This document shows, piece after piece, positions 17,301 through 31,539 of a stretch of DNA of 64,000 nucleotides (positions are counted from its first letter, which is position 1; each line of letters begins with the position of its first letter). The notes beneath the pieces are model-generated. The model was given only the letters and a program-made list of their open reading frames with translations, was not told the DNA's origin and did no database searches. The DNA lies in contig RCAB01000032.1 in the NCBI GenBank assembly GCA_003640385.1, forward strand, positions 186,001 through 250,000, read 5' to 3'. Source of the DNA: Setaria digitata. Taxonomy: Eukaryota > Nematoda > Chromadorea > Rhabditida > Setariidae. Both the position numbers and the translations under genes were made by a program.

Positions 17301-20300
17301 GACATCGCTACGGAGTTTCTAGTGTTTAAGAAAGTCAGCCTTGGAAATAGCACTGTTGATTGCTTCATCTTGATTCGCTGTCGTTCAACTCAATTACTGA
17401 CTGATAAATTTTTCTCTTTGGTTTCAAAAGTCTCAATTCCTGAACGATTTCCGCAATAATGGCGATTTTTGCAGAAACTATTACAAAAAAGAAATTCCAT
17501 AATTACCATAATTATTAAAGTTTTATTCCACTACAGTATTATGCCTCTTGCTTTATGTATTATATATATAGCTTGTACAGAGAAAGAAAATTGAGATAAT
17601 GAAGTAGCAAAAGTAATGTGTAATTAAAATTAAACCTTTTTGACTTGGCAAATTATTTTCGTGTATTTTAGAAGCAGGCACACAAAAATTTCGGTTTTTA
17701 CATAGTTTATAAGAAATCATTAATAGAAGTTTAAGGAGCTTTCAATCGACTTGACCATTTTTCACGGGGCTTTTAAGTGGTCAGTAACTACTTCAAGCTC
17801 TAGTTTCTCACTAGCTGACATTTAAGTAAATAGACGTTAAACTGAATGTTTAGGATGGAGTCATCTAATATTCAAGATGGTCGTACCATAAATTGAAATA
17901 TAGCAAATGACAATGCATTTCAGATGTTCACTCAAAGTAGCGGAAATTATATCCGTGAGGAGAGGATACATTTACCAAAACAGAAGCCAAAAGATTTTCT
18001 TGGACAGGTTATTATTTAAATTTTTAGGGGTATGGAGAAAATTAAGTTCTCGGTAGCCTTAGGACTCTTCTAAAGTAAACAAAAACTGTTGAATTTTCGA
18101 AAAATTGAAACAGCAAAGTAGTCAATGTTTCAGTTCAGTAAGCATCATCTTATCTTTGCTATTTTTTTCTTTCAAATTATTAGTCGATCTTCAACTATAA
18201 CCTTCATACTGAAAAGATCTAAATTGGAATTTCAGAATTTTCGATGATTTGGAATCAATGACAATGTTAAAAATTGATTTTATTAGATTTTGTCATCCAT
18301 TTATCTATTTTTTTTTTTTTTTTTAAGTTTTATGTCATATGTACCTAAGGTCACAACCCGAAAAAAGTCCACAAGTCACTTTTTTGTATTTCCAGGCCAA
18401 ATTTTATTACGATAAATATAATTTACGGCATGTAGCACCATTTGTCTTATTGATAATTTATTCGCTACTGGGCGCTTCGTTGTTCTGTTGGGTGGAACAG
18501 GCGCATGAACAAGAACTTATCAAGTCCGTCTTTGGATGATAATCTTTCCATAATGCGCAATTAGACTTTTCATACCGTAATAATTGCAAACTCATCTGTA
18601 AATAGAGAAATCTTGTTTAGTTGGATAGTAATTTGCAACTTATTTTTGAAATCTATGCAGTAACAAAAGCAAATCTTCCAGAGGAACCATCAGTTAAATG
18701 CAGAATACTGTGACTATATATGAATGTATTCAGAGTGAAGGTGAATTGATTGACTTGACAATTGTCGAACATTTTAATTATTATAGCACAAATTTCTACC
18801 ACACAAAAATTTAAAATATTTGAATTTCGAGGTTTTTCAGGAAAGAAAGAATTATATTAGATGATTTGAGGAATGACACATTTCAACAGTTAAGGCGAGT
18901 TTTTCGGAGCAGAAATTCAGATATGAATAAAAATTTAGCTAATTCAAAGTAAGTAAATTTCATTTCATAAATTACTAACTTGATTCCTTCCAAAACTGTC
19001 AGCTGTTCTATGTCACTGATGAATTCTCGACGAAATTTACTATCTTCGTAGAACTATTGAAGCTTTTGTAAGAGAATATCTTATTCTTATAGAGAGCTTT
19101 ATTCTGACCTGTCAAATGAAATGACATCTGAAGTTGATAATATTTTATTATTTCGTACTATTTCGTGCGAGATATACTATATATTTCGTTTCAGAAAAAT
19201 ATTGTTATGGTATGAGGATCAATTAACAAAATTAAAAATGCCTGAAGGCTTAGAATGGGATATGTGGGGTGCTCTCTTTTATGTTGGCACTATTTTTACT
19301 ACTATCGGTAAGTCTGGTCTTACTGTCGCAATAGTCCTTAGAAAGCTCATATTCAATTTCATTCCCAATCCTCTTCAATTTCACTTTCCAGGTTACGGTA
19401 ATATAGCACCCCGAACACCGGGAGGAAAGGCATTAAGTATCGTGTACGCAATTTTCGGCATACCACTTGTGCTGGCTATACTAAGTCAGTTTGGCAAGAC
19501 ACTTACTACTTTTGTAAGCGATATTTGGATGAGGTAATTAATATTTTCTTCGTTGAACTGAATTGCTTTGTTACCGCACTGATAGTTTGTCCTAGGCTCA
19601 GTTATCAGTGCTTTATGTTTCAAGTCTTGTTTTCTATTACTTCATTTTATTCGATTGAATCATAGATGAGAATCATAAATCTTTTTTTTTTTTAATCTAT
19701 TTGTTAGCTGCTAAAAAACAAACCCAATAAATGATATCGAATTTTTTATCAAGTTAGTTAATAAGAAAGTTTTTTAAAATGGAACAGTTTTCCGATATTT
19801 TTCTGATATTAATATCATATTTTAAAATAATATTATGGGTTTGCGACTTGATCATAATGTTCTGTTTTTATATTAACAAATTAATTTGAATTTGCTTTAC
19901 AAATTTGAAGTTTACTAAAAATTTATTTATTGAAAACACTTATTTATTTATGACCGATGAATGGAGTATCAGATCAGTAAGCATTAATATTGTTTTTATC
20001 ATCAAAATTGCTACACCTATATCTTATATTACCAAATTTTATGAAATGTGAAAACACAAAGTTTTATGAAAAACTCTTATCAAGCTTTAAAAACAAAGAG
20101 TGATTTTTGAATTCAAATGATGAATATCTCGGGAAAGTGATGCAATCTTTAGATACTAATTGAGGTTTCTTCAAAAATTTTTAACGGAGCAAAGAACCTG
20201 AAAAGTTTATAACACTTAAAGAATGATGTTGTTATACTACCTTATTATTCAGACTTGTCATCCTTGCTATGTTTGAATAATAAATTGCATTGTTAAAACA

Positions 20301-23300
20301 GCACTTTTTTTAGTTCTGAAAAATTTCTTAGAAGTGAATTATAAAATGTAAATATCGCTTTTCGGATTTTTCCACTGGTGCAAATTTTGATGATAGCAGT
20401 AAATATTCAAATGAGATCTTCAAAGTTGAACTGGAGAAGGGTTCCGTGAACAGAAATTGAACCTCTTATTTGAAATGTGTAGTTCACATAACAATCATAT
20501 TTAATCAAATTTTTACTATTACCTCTTTTATTAGGTTTACAGTGCAAAATGACTTGCGTACTGCTAGACTGCTTGGTTAGTGTTGGATAAGAAATGTTTG
20601 CAATTGTGGTGTAACTTTGTAACGCATACAATATTACACAAAATTCTGCTAATTTTTATCCATTTATTGAAAATTTGAAGACTGAAGATACTTATTTATC
20701 TAGAAGTCTCATTACAGGTACCGTAGCTGTATCAAAGGATATACAAAAAAACAGCGCATTGCGGTAACAAAACAGCGACAAAAATTATGGGATAACAGAC
20801 AAAAGTATATGAAGTAAGTAGAATTTAGTTTTGTAGAAAACTGCCCAATACTTTGTCTGCAGGCTAATTATTCATGGTGTGATATTGCTCATTTGATTTA
20901 ATTAATTAAATAAGGAACAGAGCAGAGAATTTTTTACATGAATATAGGAGTATTCTGGATGTTGAAGAAGGCAATACGGAGCCGAACCAACGGTTGCTAA
21001 ATGGTGCATCCTCAGAAATAACCGAAACAGTGGATGATGAGGAAGTTGAGAGCAGGTTTGAGTAATTCTTGAAATCACTCACAGATACTTTGCACTAATT
21101 TAGGGAGGATTACAGTAGGATGATTGGGGTTGTTGTCTTTTTAAGGCCTTTGTTTCTCCTACACTCAATAACTTGGAACTTCTTGTTAAAGGGTAAACTG
21201 ATTAGTCCATTGCAGGACAATTCCAGTTTGGCTTGCATTATTCATTTGCATCGGTTGGATTTGTATTTGTGCGGGTCTATTTTGTCTCTGGGAAACACGC
21301 TGGTCCTATTTCACTTCGCTTTATTTCTTCTTCATTTCATTGTCTACTATTGGCCTCGGTTAGATCACTTTACAATTCACTGATTGATTTCCTTGTCTTA
21401 CTTTCTAATAATTTAATAAGTCTAGCTCTCAACGTCTTCAATCCATTCAGTTCTCAATTTTATTTGAGTTTAAAATGATTCATAAAGACGAGTTGCGTCA
21501 GGTGATGTCGTACCAGATCATCCACACATGTTGATCTTGATGTTTTGGTTGGTAATCATTGGTCTTTCGATTGTTTCAATGCTGCTTGGTGTAATACAAA
21601 TCAAATTTGAAGAATGGCTTTATCATTTGATGATTCGAATGCAGGCAATCATAAATTTTGCCTTAATTTTGAAAAATCTGTTAGGAAATGTCGATATAAT
21701 GGTACCAGTTGATATCATGGAACACTTTACTATAAAGAGATTCCTCTTAAAATGGTTTGATATTCAATTACCATTCGGAGCTCTTCATTTCAATTAAAAG
21801 ATGAAACTAACGCTTACAACCTGTATCTTCACTGTTCCGTTCGCACTTTTTAGAAGGAGTATCAACGTGCTTTGGCTTGCGGAGATCTCGTAAAACGTGA
21901 TGAAATTCTACAGCGTATGATGGCGCATGAGCCGTGGTACATCCGAAATATGGCACCACATTTGCTCAGTGAGAAACAAACTGCCCAGCTTGATGAACAG
22001 GTTGATTTCGTTAAAAGTCCGTTCAGTGGAGTTAACTTTTACTACATGGATACTGAATTTTTTTTTTCAAAGTTAAAGATCAGATTTAATAAATAGAAAT
22101 ACAGAAGTGAACTAGTACCTAAATACCTCTTGGGTATTTGCGGTGAAGTTGAAATTAGGACTTTTCCAGAAACCTCAATGACAAAGGATCCATCTTTCAA
22201 ACGAGTGAGGGCAAGTTTTAAGATGAACTCTTGAGTGTCCGACGAGGTTGTTTCTTGATAAGAGGTTATGATTACAGGCCGAAACTTACGAGCGATCTGT
22301 GAGAATGTTAAATAACAAAAACGTTCAAACTGAAGAAAAATTCTTCAACAAATCATTGCTCTCTGAGAAGTTACAAGTTGGTTTTGTCACATTTTGAAAT
22401 ATCACTTATTCCCTGTTGAGCTGTTGCTTCAAGAGAGTGTGGAAGTTAAATGCTGTTGCTTCAGGATATGGGGACAACTACGAGCTTGGTAGATGACCAA
22501 AAGCAGAAGGAAGAATTCTCTCCGTGGATGAAAAGTACTGAAGCAGCTAGGTATTCTCAAACGGCACCTTCAGTTGAAAATTTGAATTCTGTCGAAGAAA
22601 TTTAGATTTGACTCAGTTTAATTCGATTTTAATAATTTTCTCCAAGATATCAAATACGCTCACTTGACTAATTCTTGGGAAATTGTGTTTTCCCTAGGCT
22701 CTAGGCAATATCTTATAATTATTTCCAAAGTCAACCTAGAAACAACCAATGGAATAATGTGAATTCCGAGAAATATCATGACTTACAGCACGAAAGATTT
22801 CTCGGTAATGCCTCCAGAATCGAACTCGAACGTGTCAACGTCGGTACTGAATGCTGAAGGTAGTGCAAATTCGGTTTCTGACGTCACATCCCTTCCAATG
22901 GATCTCGCAGAGTGAGTTTCATTTGAATTTAATAATATGAAAACATTTAACGACCACTGTTTAATCTTTTCAAGTTGCATATCTATTTTGCTGCAGTTAT
23001 TAACTGCTCAAAATTTTTCCGCAATAAAATCCGACAAAATTGAATATTTCGAAAAAAAAAAAAAGCATTTGAGTTCGGAAAGAAGCATCGATCGGAGTGT
23101 ACAGGCGCGTGTGTCATTAGCTGATTATGGACAACAGGTAGAACATTTTCCTCTAAGCGGATGTGGTGTTCAAACAGATATTGCGCAATTTCAAGTAGAT
23201 GAAATTATGCTCAGATTGCATGACTTGCGGGTAATTCATTTCTCTTTCTAAATATCAGAGCAAAGTTGAAACATTATGAAAGTTGAGCCATGACATTTTA

Positions 23301-26300
23301 TAAATTTTTGCTTCAATTTACCTTGTGTTATTTTTAGGCTAAAACTCGTCCAGCATTAATGGATCGGAGCATGGAAACCTCATTGGCGGAAGGGACTGAT
23401 ATGCCAAAGAATGGAGGAGAAGATGTTGTTGATAAAAATTTGAAGCGGCTGAATAAATACACCCAGTATGATGTGACCCCCATATGCTTTGTAAGCTGCT
23501 TGAAAATTTTTGAAAATGTAAAGAATTTGGAAAACTGTGGGAGATTTGGTTGCACTGAAAAGTTTTACACCACAATTTCCATCTAACTGCAGGATATTTC
23601 AACGGAAACTGAAGCAGTGGTTCCTGAAATGGTGGAGCGAGGTGCAGTGACGGAGGAAGAACCAAGTCTTGTATTTCATCGTTCCATAGAGACAGATGCT
23701 TGGATGTCACAGATACAGACCCCAGAATGCAGTCGAGCTGTGCAGACAACCTTTGATGATGACGATGATGAGGTAAACTCAAATAAGATAAATATTGCAT
23801 CTATTGAAAATTATTGTTTTTTTTTTTTTTTAAATTCAGAATGATCGAGTGACAGAGTCATCAATGAAACGCAGAAGGACGATGAAGAAGATCGGTTCCG
23901 CAGATTCATTTATGACAGAAAACAGGTCTCTTCAAATATCTAGAATGATTACTACTGAGATTTTTCATCTGTTGCTTATTGATGCTTAGATTGTGACGAA
24001 TAATTAGGATAACACAGTGATTATCCAGCTGATCTGCTGATGATTATGAAATATAGATCAGTCGATTGATTTGAGTTATCAATGATTGTCATGATAAGAA
24101 TAGATGATTTCCGCGTTTTACTTTTATTCATTTGCATTTATGCTTGTAGTACGCAATGTTCATTTGATACAAAAGATGTGTGCGATACGATTGTGCAAAC
24201 GATGCTTGAAATGAACGATTTCAATCCCGGTGATGATACGATAGAGAAAGAAGCCAGCTTATCAACAACATCTCTTAATGGAAGTGCAGTTAATATAGAT
24301 GATGAATCAAAGTTTGCAGGACCCATGCGACAGGTAAAGATGACGACTGTTATTGCAGCACTGTTGGAATTGAATCTTATTATCTTTATGACCTCTTGTC
24401 TCTTGTCGTAGATTACAATTCAAAGCTTACTAAACAGTAAGTAATAGTCATAGATGTTGTATAAACTATTCACAAAATTACAGGACCTCATAATTCAAAC
24501 CGATGATTCTTACCTCAAAATAGCTCGACGACTAGATCAAATTCGAACGAACCGAACCGAGAGTTTGCATATTTGCATGGCAAAGCCATTGAAGAAATTG
24601 GAACTTAATGAAGCCAGTGGGTATGCAATAAATCACTATTTAACTTAGAAAGTATTGTGATATTCTGTTCTGTTGGGTTCATTTTAATTTTCTGTTTCGA
24701 CTGAAAATATGAATGAACAAACAACTATGAGAAAATCCAGTCAACCGAGCGAATAATAAGAAGGAAGTAGGTTGTTACCTCTAGGTCAAAGATTCGAGCT
24801 GAAAATCCAAGTGAAAGGCATAACTACCAATGGGACCCACCAATCAACAGCAAGAGAATATCGAGTCGAGAAGAACAAAAACTGTCACCTAAGAAGTTTT
24901 TGTTTCATATCGTTGTTTTACTCTTAAAATTTGAAGGGAAAAATTTCTGACAAACTTCAACTTTTCCGGATTCTCAATCATATAACTCAGTTTTCATCAG
25001 AAGTTTTTTTCATCAACTGACGAGAACTTGTATTGCTCGATGTGCAACTTATTTTGTAAACTACACTGTAACGTAACATTTGAGATAGTCCTGAATATGT
25101 GAATCCCATAATTTCATGAGCAGTTGAATTCAAAGTATGAATCATATTTTCATTGTTTTGTTGAAGGAATTTAAAACTTCAGATTTCCGGAAACGCGGAT
25201 GGTAACATCATCGCAAGGTACAGTGCAAGGTAATCGATCGGAGGAATCAGATTTCTTAGCAGTTAAGCATGATGTCAGTTGAATTCACCGTTTAAGAATT
25301 TACTTACCATTATTTTACTGTTTTTATTTTGTTGAACAAAAAATAAAAATTCATGTTATTTTGTTGTCACTGGAACATTTTAACAGATTTTGCGAATTAT
25401 TCGGCATGGCACAACGAATCTGAAATGGAAATTTCTGCATTTGCTATTAACTTCTTTTGCCTTTGTCTCCTTGTTTCCTCCAATATCTATGCACATGAAC
25501 TAATTAATTAGTCAGCTTTTTGCAGCTTTCACAATTAACACAAGCTATTTTTGCAGCAGTTCCATTCACAGAAATTCAGCACTTTCAGCCATAACTCATT
25601 ATTATTATTATCATTATTATTCTAGTTACTGATTGTTTCGAAGTAATTAGCAATTAAAAGGACTTGTCCACTATTAAGTAGCACTATATTTTGTGTACAA
25701 ATCTTTTCAATGGTTAACCATTTGGCACCAGCTAATATCTTATGTCATGATGTTTGGAACTTTCGAGTAATAACAGTTGATCTCGATTGGCACCATATCA
25801 TTTTTGAAATTTATGGAATTATCCAGTTAGGATGATTTAATTAAACTTACAGATGGTAAATAATTTATGATACTTATCCTTAAATGTTTGAGTTATCTGA
25901 AATATCGATGCATTTTAGAGAGCTCTCTGAAAAATTTCACTACATTCATTACTGACAAGAATCTTTAGTACTCAAAAAACAATTCATGGTCTAAATTTTT
26001 GTTTCCAAATCACCTGCAATATTATTTTTAAATCAAATTGTGCATATTTTAGTTCCGATTATTTAAGTCACGCTCTATTTCCCCGCAAGTTCAATACCAC
26101 AAGCCACCAGAGAAAACGTCTTTCATCCGGGAACAATCGTTGCCGTTTACTATACGACCCAGTAAAGTGAGCGATTTTATTTGGTACCATGAAAAGGGTA
26201 TTCATAATCCGGGAACGCTGCAAGGTCTTAAAGCAAGCCAAACTACAATTATCGATATGCGGGGAAGAAGTGCTACCAGTAGTACCGTTGATATGACAGC

Positions 26301-26355
26301 AGAAAGAAAAGGATATGCAAGAAATCTTAATCGCAGCAAATCTGGAAAGATTTAA
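14379..26355 (+). CDS. TWK-type two-pore-domain potassium channel, very long C-tail
   Basis: This is a K2P leak channel of the nematode TWK group. Twenty-three exons join in phase: 14379-14482, 16022-16124, 17924-18007, 18396-18523, 18841-18948, 19093-19307, 19392-19533, 20718-20813, 20948-21055, 21216-21358, 21502-21644, 21854-22000, 22278-22376, 22465-22550, 22789-22911, 23074-23230, 23338-23490, 23593-23772, 23840-23925, 24150-24333, 24484-24620, 25183-25273, 26053-26355; 1039 residues. TM1 is near 109-131; pore 1 carries TIGYGN near 245; TM2 262-285; TM3 364-386; pore 2 carries TIGLGD near 407; TM4 418-442. The tail after TM4 has about 580 residues, rich in Ser, Thr, Asp and Glu. Exon 11 seems to end at a GC donor (CAG then GCAATC), and the exon 16 acceptor is weak. 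Introns 1 and 2 exceed 1.5 kb. Which TWK member it is cannot be told. Confidence 0.94.
15156..15179 (+). repeat. Poly-T run, 24 bases
   Basis: This is an uninterrupted T run inside intron 1 of the K2P gene. It is one of many homopolymer runs of 12 to 28 bases in the window, nearly all in introns or spacers. Its exact length may be a sequencing artefact. Confidence 0.8.
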
Positions 26356-26863
26356 GGATAAGTGATTGTGAGATGAATTTTCATTTGTAAACCTTTGAAG
26401 TGATAGTATGTACTATATGGCTGGAAATTCACAGTGATTGCTTATCATCTTCCCTTCCCGTCAGTTCTGCAATTAGTGTAATTTGCATATTCTCAGTATT
26501 TGATAAGGTTCAGTTGTTTTTTGACAACGGAATATTGTATAGAAATTAAGGTGTGCTGTACGGTCATAGCGACGGCTCTATGGCAATGAAAGTGAATTCC
26601 TTTGAAAGTATTCCAATGAAATTATGCACTTAAATTCTGATCAAAATTTCTCCACAGCTTGAAACACATTTAATTAAAAATATCTCAAATTCATTTTCTA
26701 CTTTTAAGAAATTGGAATGAACCCTTTTATCGGCGATTGATAGAGTTTCAGCATATAATTTACAATAAATTTTTCGTATCGGTAATTTCCAAAAGAAAAC
26801 AAAAAGTTGAATAATTATAAGATACAAAATTTCATTGCACAAAATCATTTCAATCAATCTCAG

Positions 26864-28335
26864 GAAGCTTTCAGTCTGAAACTGATATAACGCAATCAGA
26901 TAAACGATACATCAATTTATTATCGCAGGATGGTGAAACGATAACTGTTGATATGGATGTCATATCACAGTCTAAAACCATCAAAAATATGTTGACAGGT
27001 TGAATTAATCACTTTCCCCCTTCATATTTTTCTAACTTTAATTCAAGGTGTTTAATTACCTTTCGAAAGAACGTTATATAAAAAAAAAAAAAAAAAAGAA
27101 CACCGACTAATAAGTTTGCAATTGACCGCAATTTAGACTTACTGATAGATCAAGCGGATGAATCACAGCCAGCTTTTGATTTGCCTATACAGTTACCAGC
27201 TAAAACAATCAAAAAGGTTTCACTTTTGAAACCATTTTGAAACATATCACAGATTTCATAGAAATTAAAGAAATAACCTTTTTACAAGCACAAGAAAAAC
27301 TCTGAAATATAACATGATTTTTCATCCACCTTCTTAGCTCATGCTTAGATTAAATTAATTATTTTAAACTAATTCTTTCTTCTAACTTACCACCAATATC
27401 AGTTAGTGATAAAGTTAGCTTTTCTATTATTAATCTATAAGATTCCCAATACGATGACAATAATTTTACTATTATTTCCTTTAGCAAACATACTGACTGT
27501 ACTTTTTCGGAAAATCCTTCATTTTCGCTATTTATTAGTTTTTGAAATTTTGCAATTCATAGTTAAAAATTAGATCTATCTTCTTTTTCTAAATTTCCTA
27601 ACAGACTTAAATTGATCACAAAATTCTGGCAAAATTGTGTAGAGAAGAAGTAAATGACAACAAAATTGGGCAGAAAATCATTTATTGATATCGGGATAGA
27701 GATAAATTAAATTCTTCCTCCTTGTTAATTAGGACTATAGAATTATTTGATCATTAAAAACTGAAGGTTCTGGAATGGTGCACACATCAATCTCATCTTA
27801 CTACTGGTGCAGAAAAATCGGAAGAAGAAAAAGTTTGGCGACAAAATTTTCTTGCATTACCAGACAATAACGAACTTTTCGAACTTGTTCAGGTCAGTAC
27901 ATACGGGTTCTTCCTCGCCGGTTGTATATTTCTATTTCTCGTTTTCCTGTTTGCTGTTTGTTGATTTGTTGATACTACTGGCCAATGTTAGAGTGTAAGT
28001 CCGAAGGTCTGACACTCACCCCAAAAAATCGAGCAATAATTAGCTTGAAAGTAGACGAATGGATGGATTGAAGGCGGCTAATTATCTGGATGTTGGTGAC
28101 CTGCTCTCTTCTGGATGCAAAACTATCGCGAATCATATCAAAGGAAAGACAGTTGAAGAATTACGAGCTTTTTTCAACATTGAAAACGACTTCACACCTG
28201 AAGAGGAGGCTCGTGTAGGTTAAAATATTACTTCTCCCAAAGCATCCAAACTACTCTGTTGGCTACTGTCATCTCAGACATTATTAAAGCAGGATTTTTC
28301 AGATCCGAGCAGAAAATGCGTGGTGTGAAATGTAA
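26864..28335 (+). CDS. SKP1-related protein (SKR family)
   Basis: SKP1 proteins bridge cullin-1 and F-box proteins in SCF ubiquitin ligases. Exons: about 26864-26998, 27137-27216, 27767-27892, 28074-28214 and 28303-28335. Visible signatures are [12 protein letters not shown] at the start of the BTB-like fold, [13 protein letters not shown] in the middle, then [30 protein letters not shown] and the closing [10 protein letters not shown] plus RAENAWCEM, the F-box binding end. The start codon is not certain: a 12-base exon at 26580-26591 (MAMK) would fit in phase with an acceptor at 26874, but this is only a suggestion. The loop before EKVWRQNF is acidic as in other SKRs. It lies about 500 bases after the K2P stop on the same strand. 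Confidence 0.92.
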
Positions 28336-28399
28336 AATAGAACAATTCAGCTTTTAATAGAAAGTATAATGTATCAGAATGTCTTTCTATCTCTTAATG

Positions 28400-28405
28400 A
28401 ATAAA
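28400..28405 (+). terminator. Poly(A) signal of the SKR gene
   Basis: A canonical AATAAA lies 65 bases after the SKR stop codon. This is a good distance for nematode cleavage and polyadenylation. Confidence 0.55.
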
Positions 28406-28809
28406 GCTTAATTAATTTTGTCTCGGAAGATCATTGTCCTATACTGCTGCGAAGAGTTTAAGTGCCTAATTTCCGGGATTGAAAATGATCAAAAGAAGTA
28501 ATCGAGTAGTTCAAACTCAAGCGTCTGTCAAATTAAAACAGTTTTGCTGAAGAGAAAGTGAGTGATTAATTTCTATGTAATTTAAATACTAAAATTTTGA
28601 TTTTTTGTTTTCGAAGTTCCGAGATTTGCACTATTTTACTAAAGTAATTGTTTATTGTTTTCTTTAACTGTTTATTTCGCATGGATGAAATTTTTCTTGT
28701 AGTCTTGTAGCCAAGATGTTTTTTTTTTTTTATTATATATAAGCAAATGAATGACAATGAGTTTTTGAAATTGGATTTATGGAATTTATTTGGAAGTACT
28801 AGGTGCATT

Positions 28810-30993
28810 TCAGTGCTTCTGATCCTTGGTTTCCTGAAAGATGTTGTTGAAAAGATGAGTAAATTAAGAGTCAAAAAGGTGCAAGAAACTTCTGACAATG
28901 ATACTTCCTGTCTAAGTTGACAAAAAAAAAAAAACTCACGCGACAGTAGGAAGCATCAAGTTTCTCAATTTGTGGCAGCATACGGATCACCTTGCCTCGA
29001 TAGGCACTGCACTCCGAGAAGGGATTCATTTCCAAATAAACCAATTTCAAACTTGGCAAATGAGCCAACTCATTCACTTCCGTCACTCTTTCCAACTGAA
29101 TGTTCAGATGTAAATAGTAAAGAGCCGGAAACCACAGGAACAATTCATTGTTAAAATTGATCTTTTAGTTGTAAAAATTTTGCATGAAGCAGCATAATTG
29201 AGCATATTCTAATCTGTGAATTAAGATCCTATCTCCAAGTAGAATTTAAATATTCGTTCATGAAAAGCCTAATTTCTTAGAAACCGACAAACTTGATTCT
29301 TCTTGGCCCAAAAATCAGTTAGTTTATGTAGATGCTTAATGTTGGAAACAGAACGGAGACGATTGTAGTTTAGGTCGAGAATTTCCAAATTCAGGTTATT
29401 TTCCAGACCGGTAATATATTCTATTCCATTTTGTGACAGATATAATTCTCGGAGTGTTGTTAACTTGTCCAAACCCTACAATATTATGTTTTTTAATTTC
29501 AAAATTCAATTCAGTTTTTCAAGACACAATCATAAGAAACATTGAAAGTCGGTTTTTGTTCACTGACGTATTCCGTACGGACCAAGTAAGTATACTTCTT
29601 ACTCCAAGCTCGGAAAACGTCATTTTCAAAGATACTGTGGAAAACTTCAATAATGGTATAATCAATTCAGCCAACTCTAACCAATATATTTTATCATTTT
29701 AATCTAACTTGTTTTTACCACTTCTAGCTTCTAGCTTCATTTCATTTTTTTTTTTTCAACCTTTCAACAGCTCAGAACATAACTATGATATTTACAAATT
29801 TAAAATTCGAAATGCTTTAACAGCTTAAAACTGTGTAATTTTTTTTCCACGAAATGACAATCATCTCAATGATGTCGTCTAACAATACAACAAAAGAACC
29901 TTAATTTCTTCTATAGCATTAGCGGGAAGACTAAGCACTTCAATTTGCTTCAAATGATCCAAATTTTCAATCGCATGAATTTGATTTGCGCCCAAAAATA
30001 ATCGTTTAATTTTTGAATTTTTCGAAAGATTTTCTATTTTTTTGATTCGATTATCGCCCAACTCCAAATATTCCAATTCAGTGAGCTACAATAGTAATGA
30101 TTAATAGTTTTTTGGAAATTATTTTGTTAAATTTTATTAGAATAATCTATTTCCTGGAAATAAAAAAATAAGAGTTAAGAGGAGATTTAAAAGATTACCT
30201 CCTCAAGTCCTTCAATTTTTTTAATTTTGTTGTGGACGAAATAGGCATTTTTAAGTTTTTTTAAGGATGATAGATTTTCAAGCAGAGTGATACGATTGAA
30301 TGATAAGTCTAGCGATTCTAAGTTGATCAATTCATCCAGATTCTCGATTTTAGTGATCTAAAATTTGTACAAATTTTCACCAAACAAATTTAACCGTTCA
30401 TTTTTCAATCTGATAAAATTTTGAAATTTTAAGGATGAAATTTCAAAAAAAAAAGGGATAATTTGAAACCTGGTTATCGTAAAGATCTAGTTCAGTGAGT
30501 GTTGTAAGCATATGCAAGTTCTCAATTTTTTTGATTAAATTCCAACGCAAGCATAAGTATTCGATGCTGCGCAAAAAGTCAAATCCTTCAATTTTCTTAA
30601 TTCGATGTCGTGTCAAATCGAGTTCCTTGGTATCTACATCAAGCTGCAGCACACGAACATCTTTCAAAATTTTAAATCAAAATAAAATATCAAAGAAAAT
30701 GCATAATTATCTAATCAAAGTAATAATCGGCATAAAATATTAAATTTTACTGATCACTAAAATGCCAATTGTTACTAGTTGATATTTTCCACCATCAATA
30801 TTTCCACTTGACAGCGATAAATTAAAGAACTTGTCAACTGTAAACGGATAATATTCACGTATCTGAAAAGATCAGAAATGAATACTTCCAGATATTGAAC
30901 ATTCTCGACCTCCACACATTCGGCATTCTCCTCTTCACCTTGATCACCTCTTCCAGCTTCCGGAACCACTTCGGACAATATATCAGCACACAT
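28810..30993 (-). CDS. PPP1R7: Protein phosphatase 1 regulatory subunit 7 (SDS22)
   Basis: SDS22 is a leucine-rich-repeat protein that binds the PP1 catalytic subunit and controls its assembly and mitotic function. Minus-strand exons, 5' to 3': 30993-30939, 30660-30470, 30357-30199, 30085-29900, 29475-29293, 29095-28940 and probably 28833-28810; about 317 residues. Eleven or so 22-residue LRRs of the SDS22 type are visible, for example IKKIEGFDFLRSIEYLCLRWN, LDLSFNRITLLENL, FLGANQIHAIENLDHL and LRELYLSQNGIEYITGLE. The LRR cap near the end is VYLEMNPFSECSAYRGKV plus IRMLPQIEKLDA. Exon 1 (MCADILSEVVPEAG) is uncertain: the in-phase donor at 30938 drops an acidic stretch that looks coding. The last exon (ETKDQKH) is also tentative. 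Confidence 0.92.
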
Positions 30994-31539
30994 TCGTATA
31001 GTGTGAAAATGCGCAAGCAACTGCAAATCTGCTGTTCTTCTATTGCTGATTATGCAAAACTTTTACTTCCCACGCACATATGCAAAATGAATAACATTTC
31101 TTAAGCTTTTTGCAAATTTTCTTAGAGAGTTTAGAATGAAAAAAAAAAAATGACTCGACAACAAAAATGAGTTATTTTTGTGCTAAAGTGAAGCCAATCA
31201 GTTACTTGAAATATATCATTTCTTCCGAGAAAGTTCCGGAATCACGGAAAATTGTGATAGGAAAGAAAGCTTGAAATCTACTCTTTCTGAAATCCGTTCC
31301 TCTCCTAAATACAATTTGAGAAAAGTTGTTCAAATTTAAGAAGTCCTTCTCACACACTAGAAGTATATTGGAAATCTTTCTTGCTTCATTATTTCATGAT
31401 CACAAATATTATTATTGATGCAATCATTATCATTGATGGAGAAAATATCACTATCAACATAAGTGAAAAAAAAAATATATCGCAATGATCATTTTGATAG
31501 CATTTATTAGTTGTTGAACAAAGAAATGTAACAATGTTG

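Noticed and set aside
23339..23800. Long open frame on the minus strand opposite K2P tail exons
   Set aside because: It is a shadow of well-supported plus-strand exons that keep phase; its own sequence shows no domain or splice context.
30790..30940. Acidic stretch after SDS22 exon 1 (EEENAECVEVENVQYLE)
   Set aside because: It looks coding and is typical of SDS22 N-termini, but its GTATTC donor is out of phase with the only acceptor of exon 2. It is left outside the model with this caveat.
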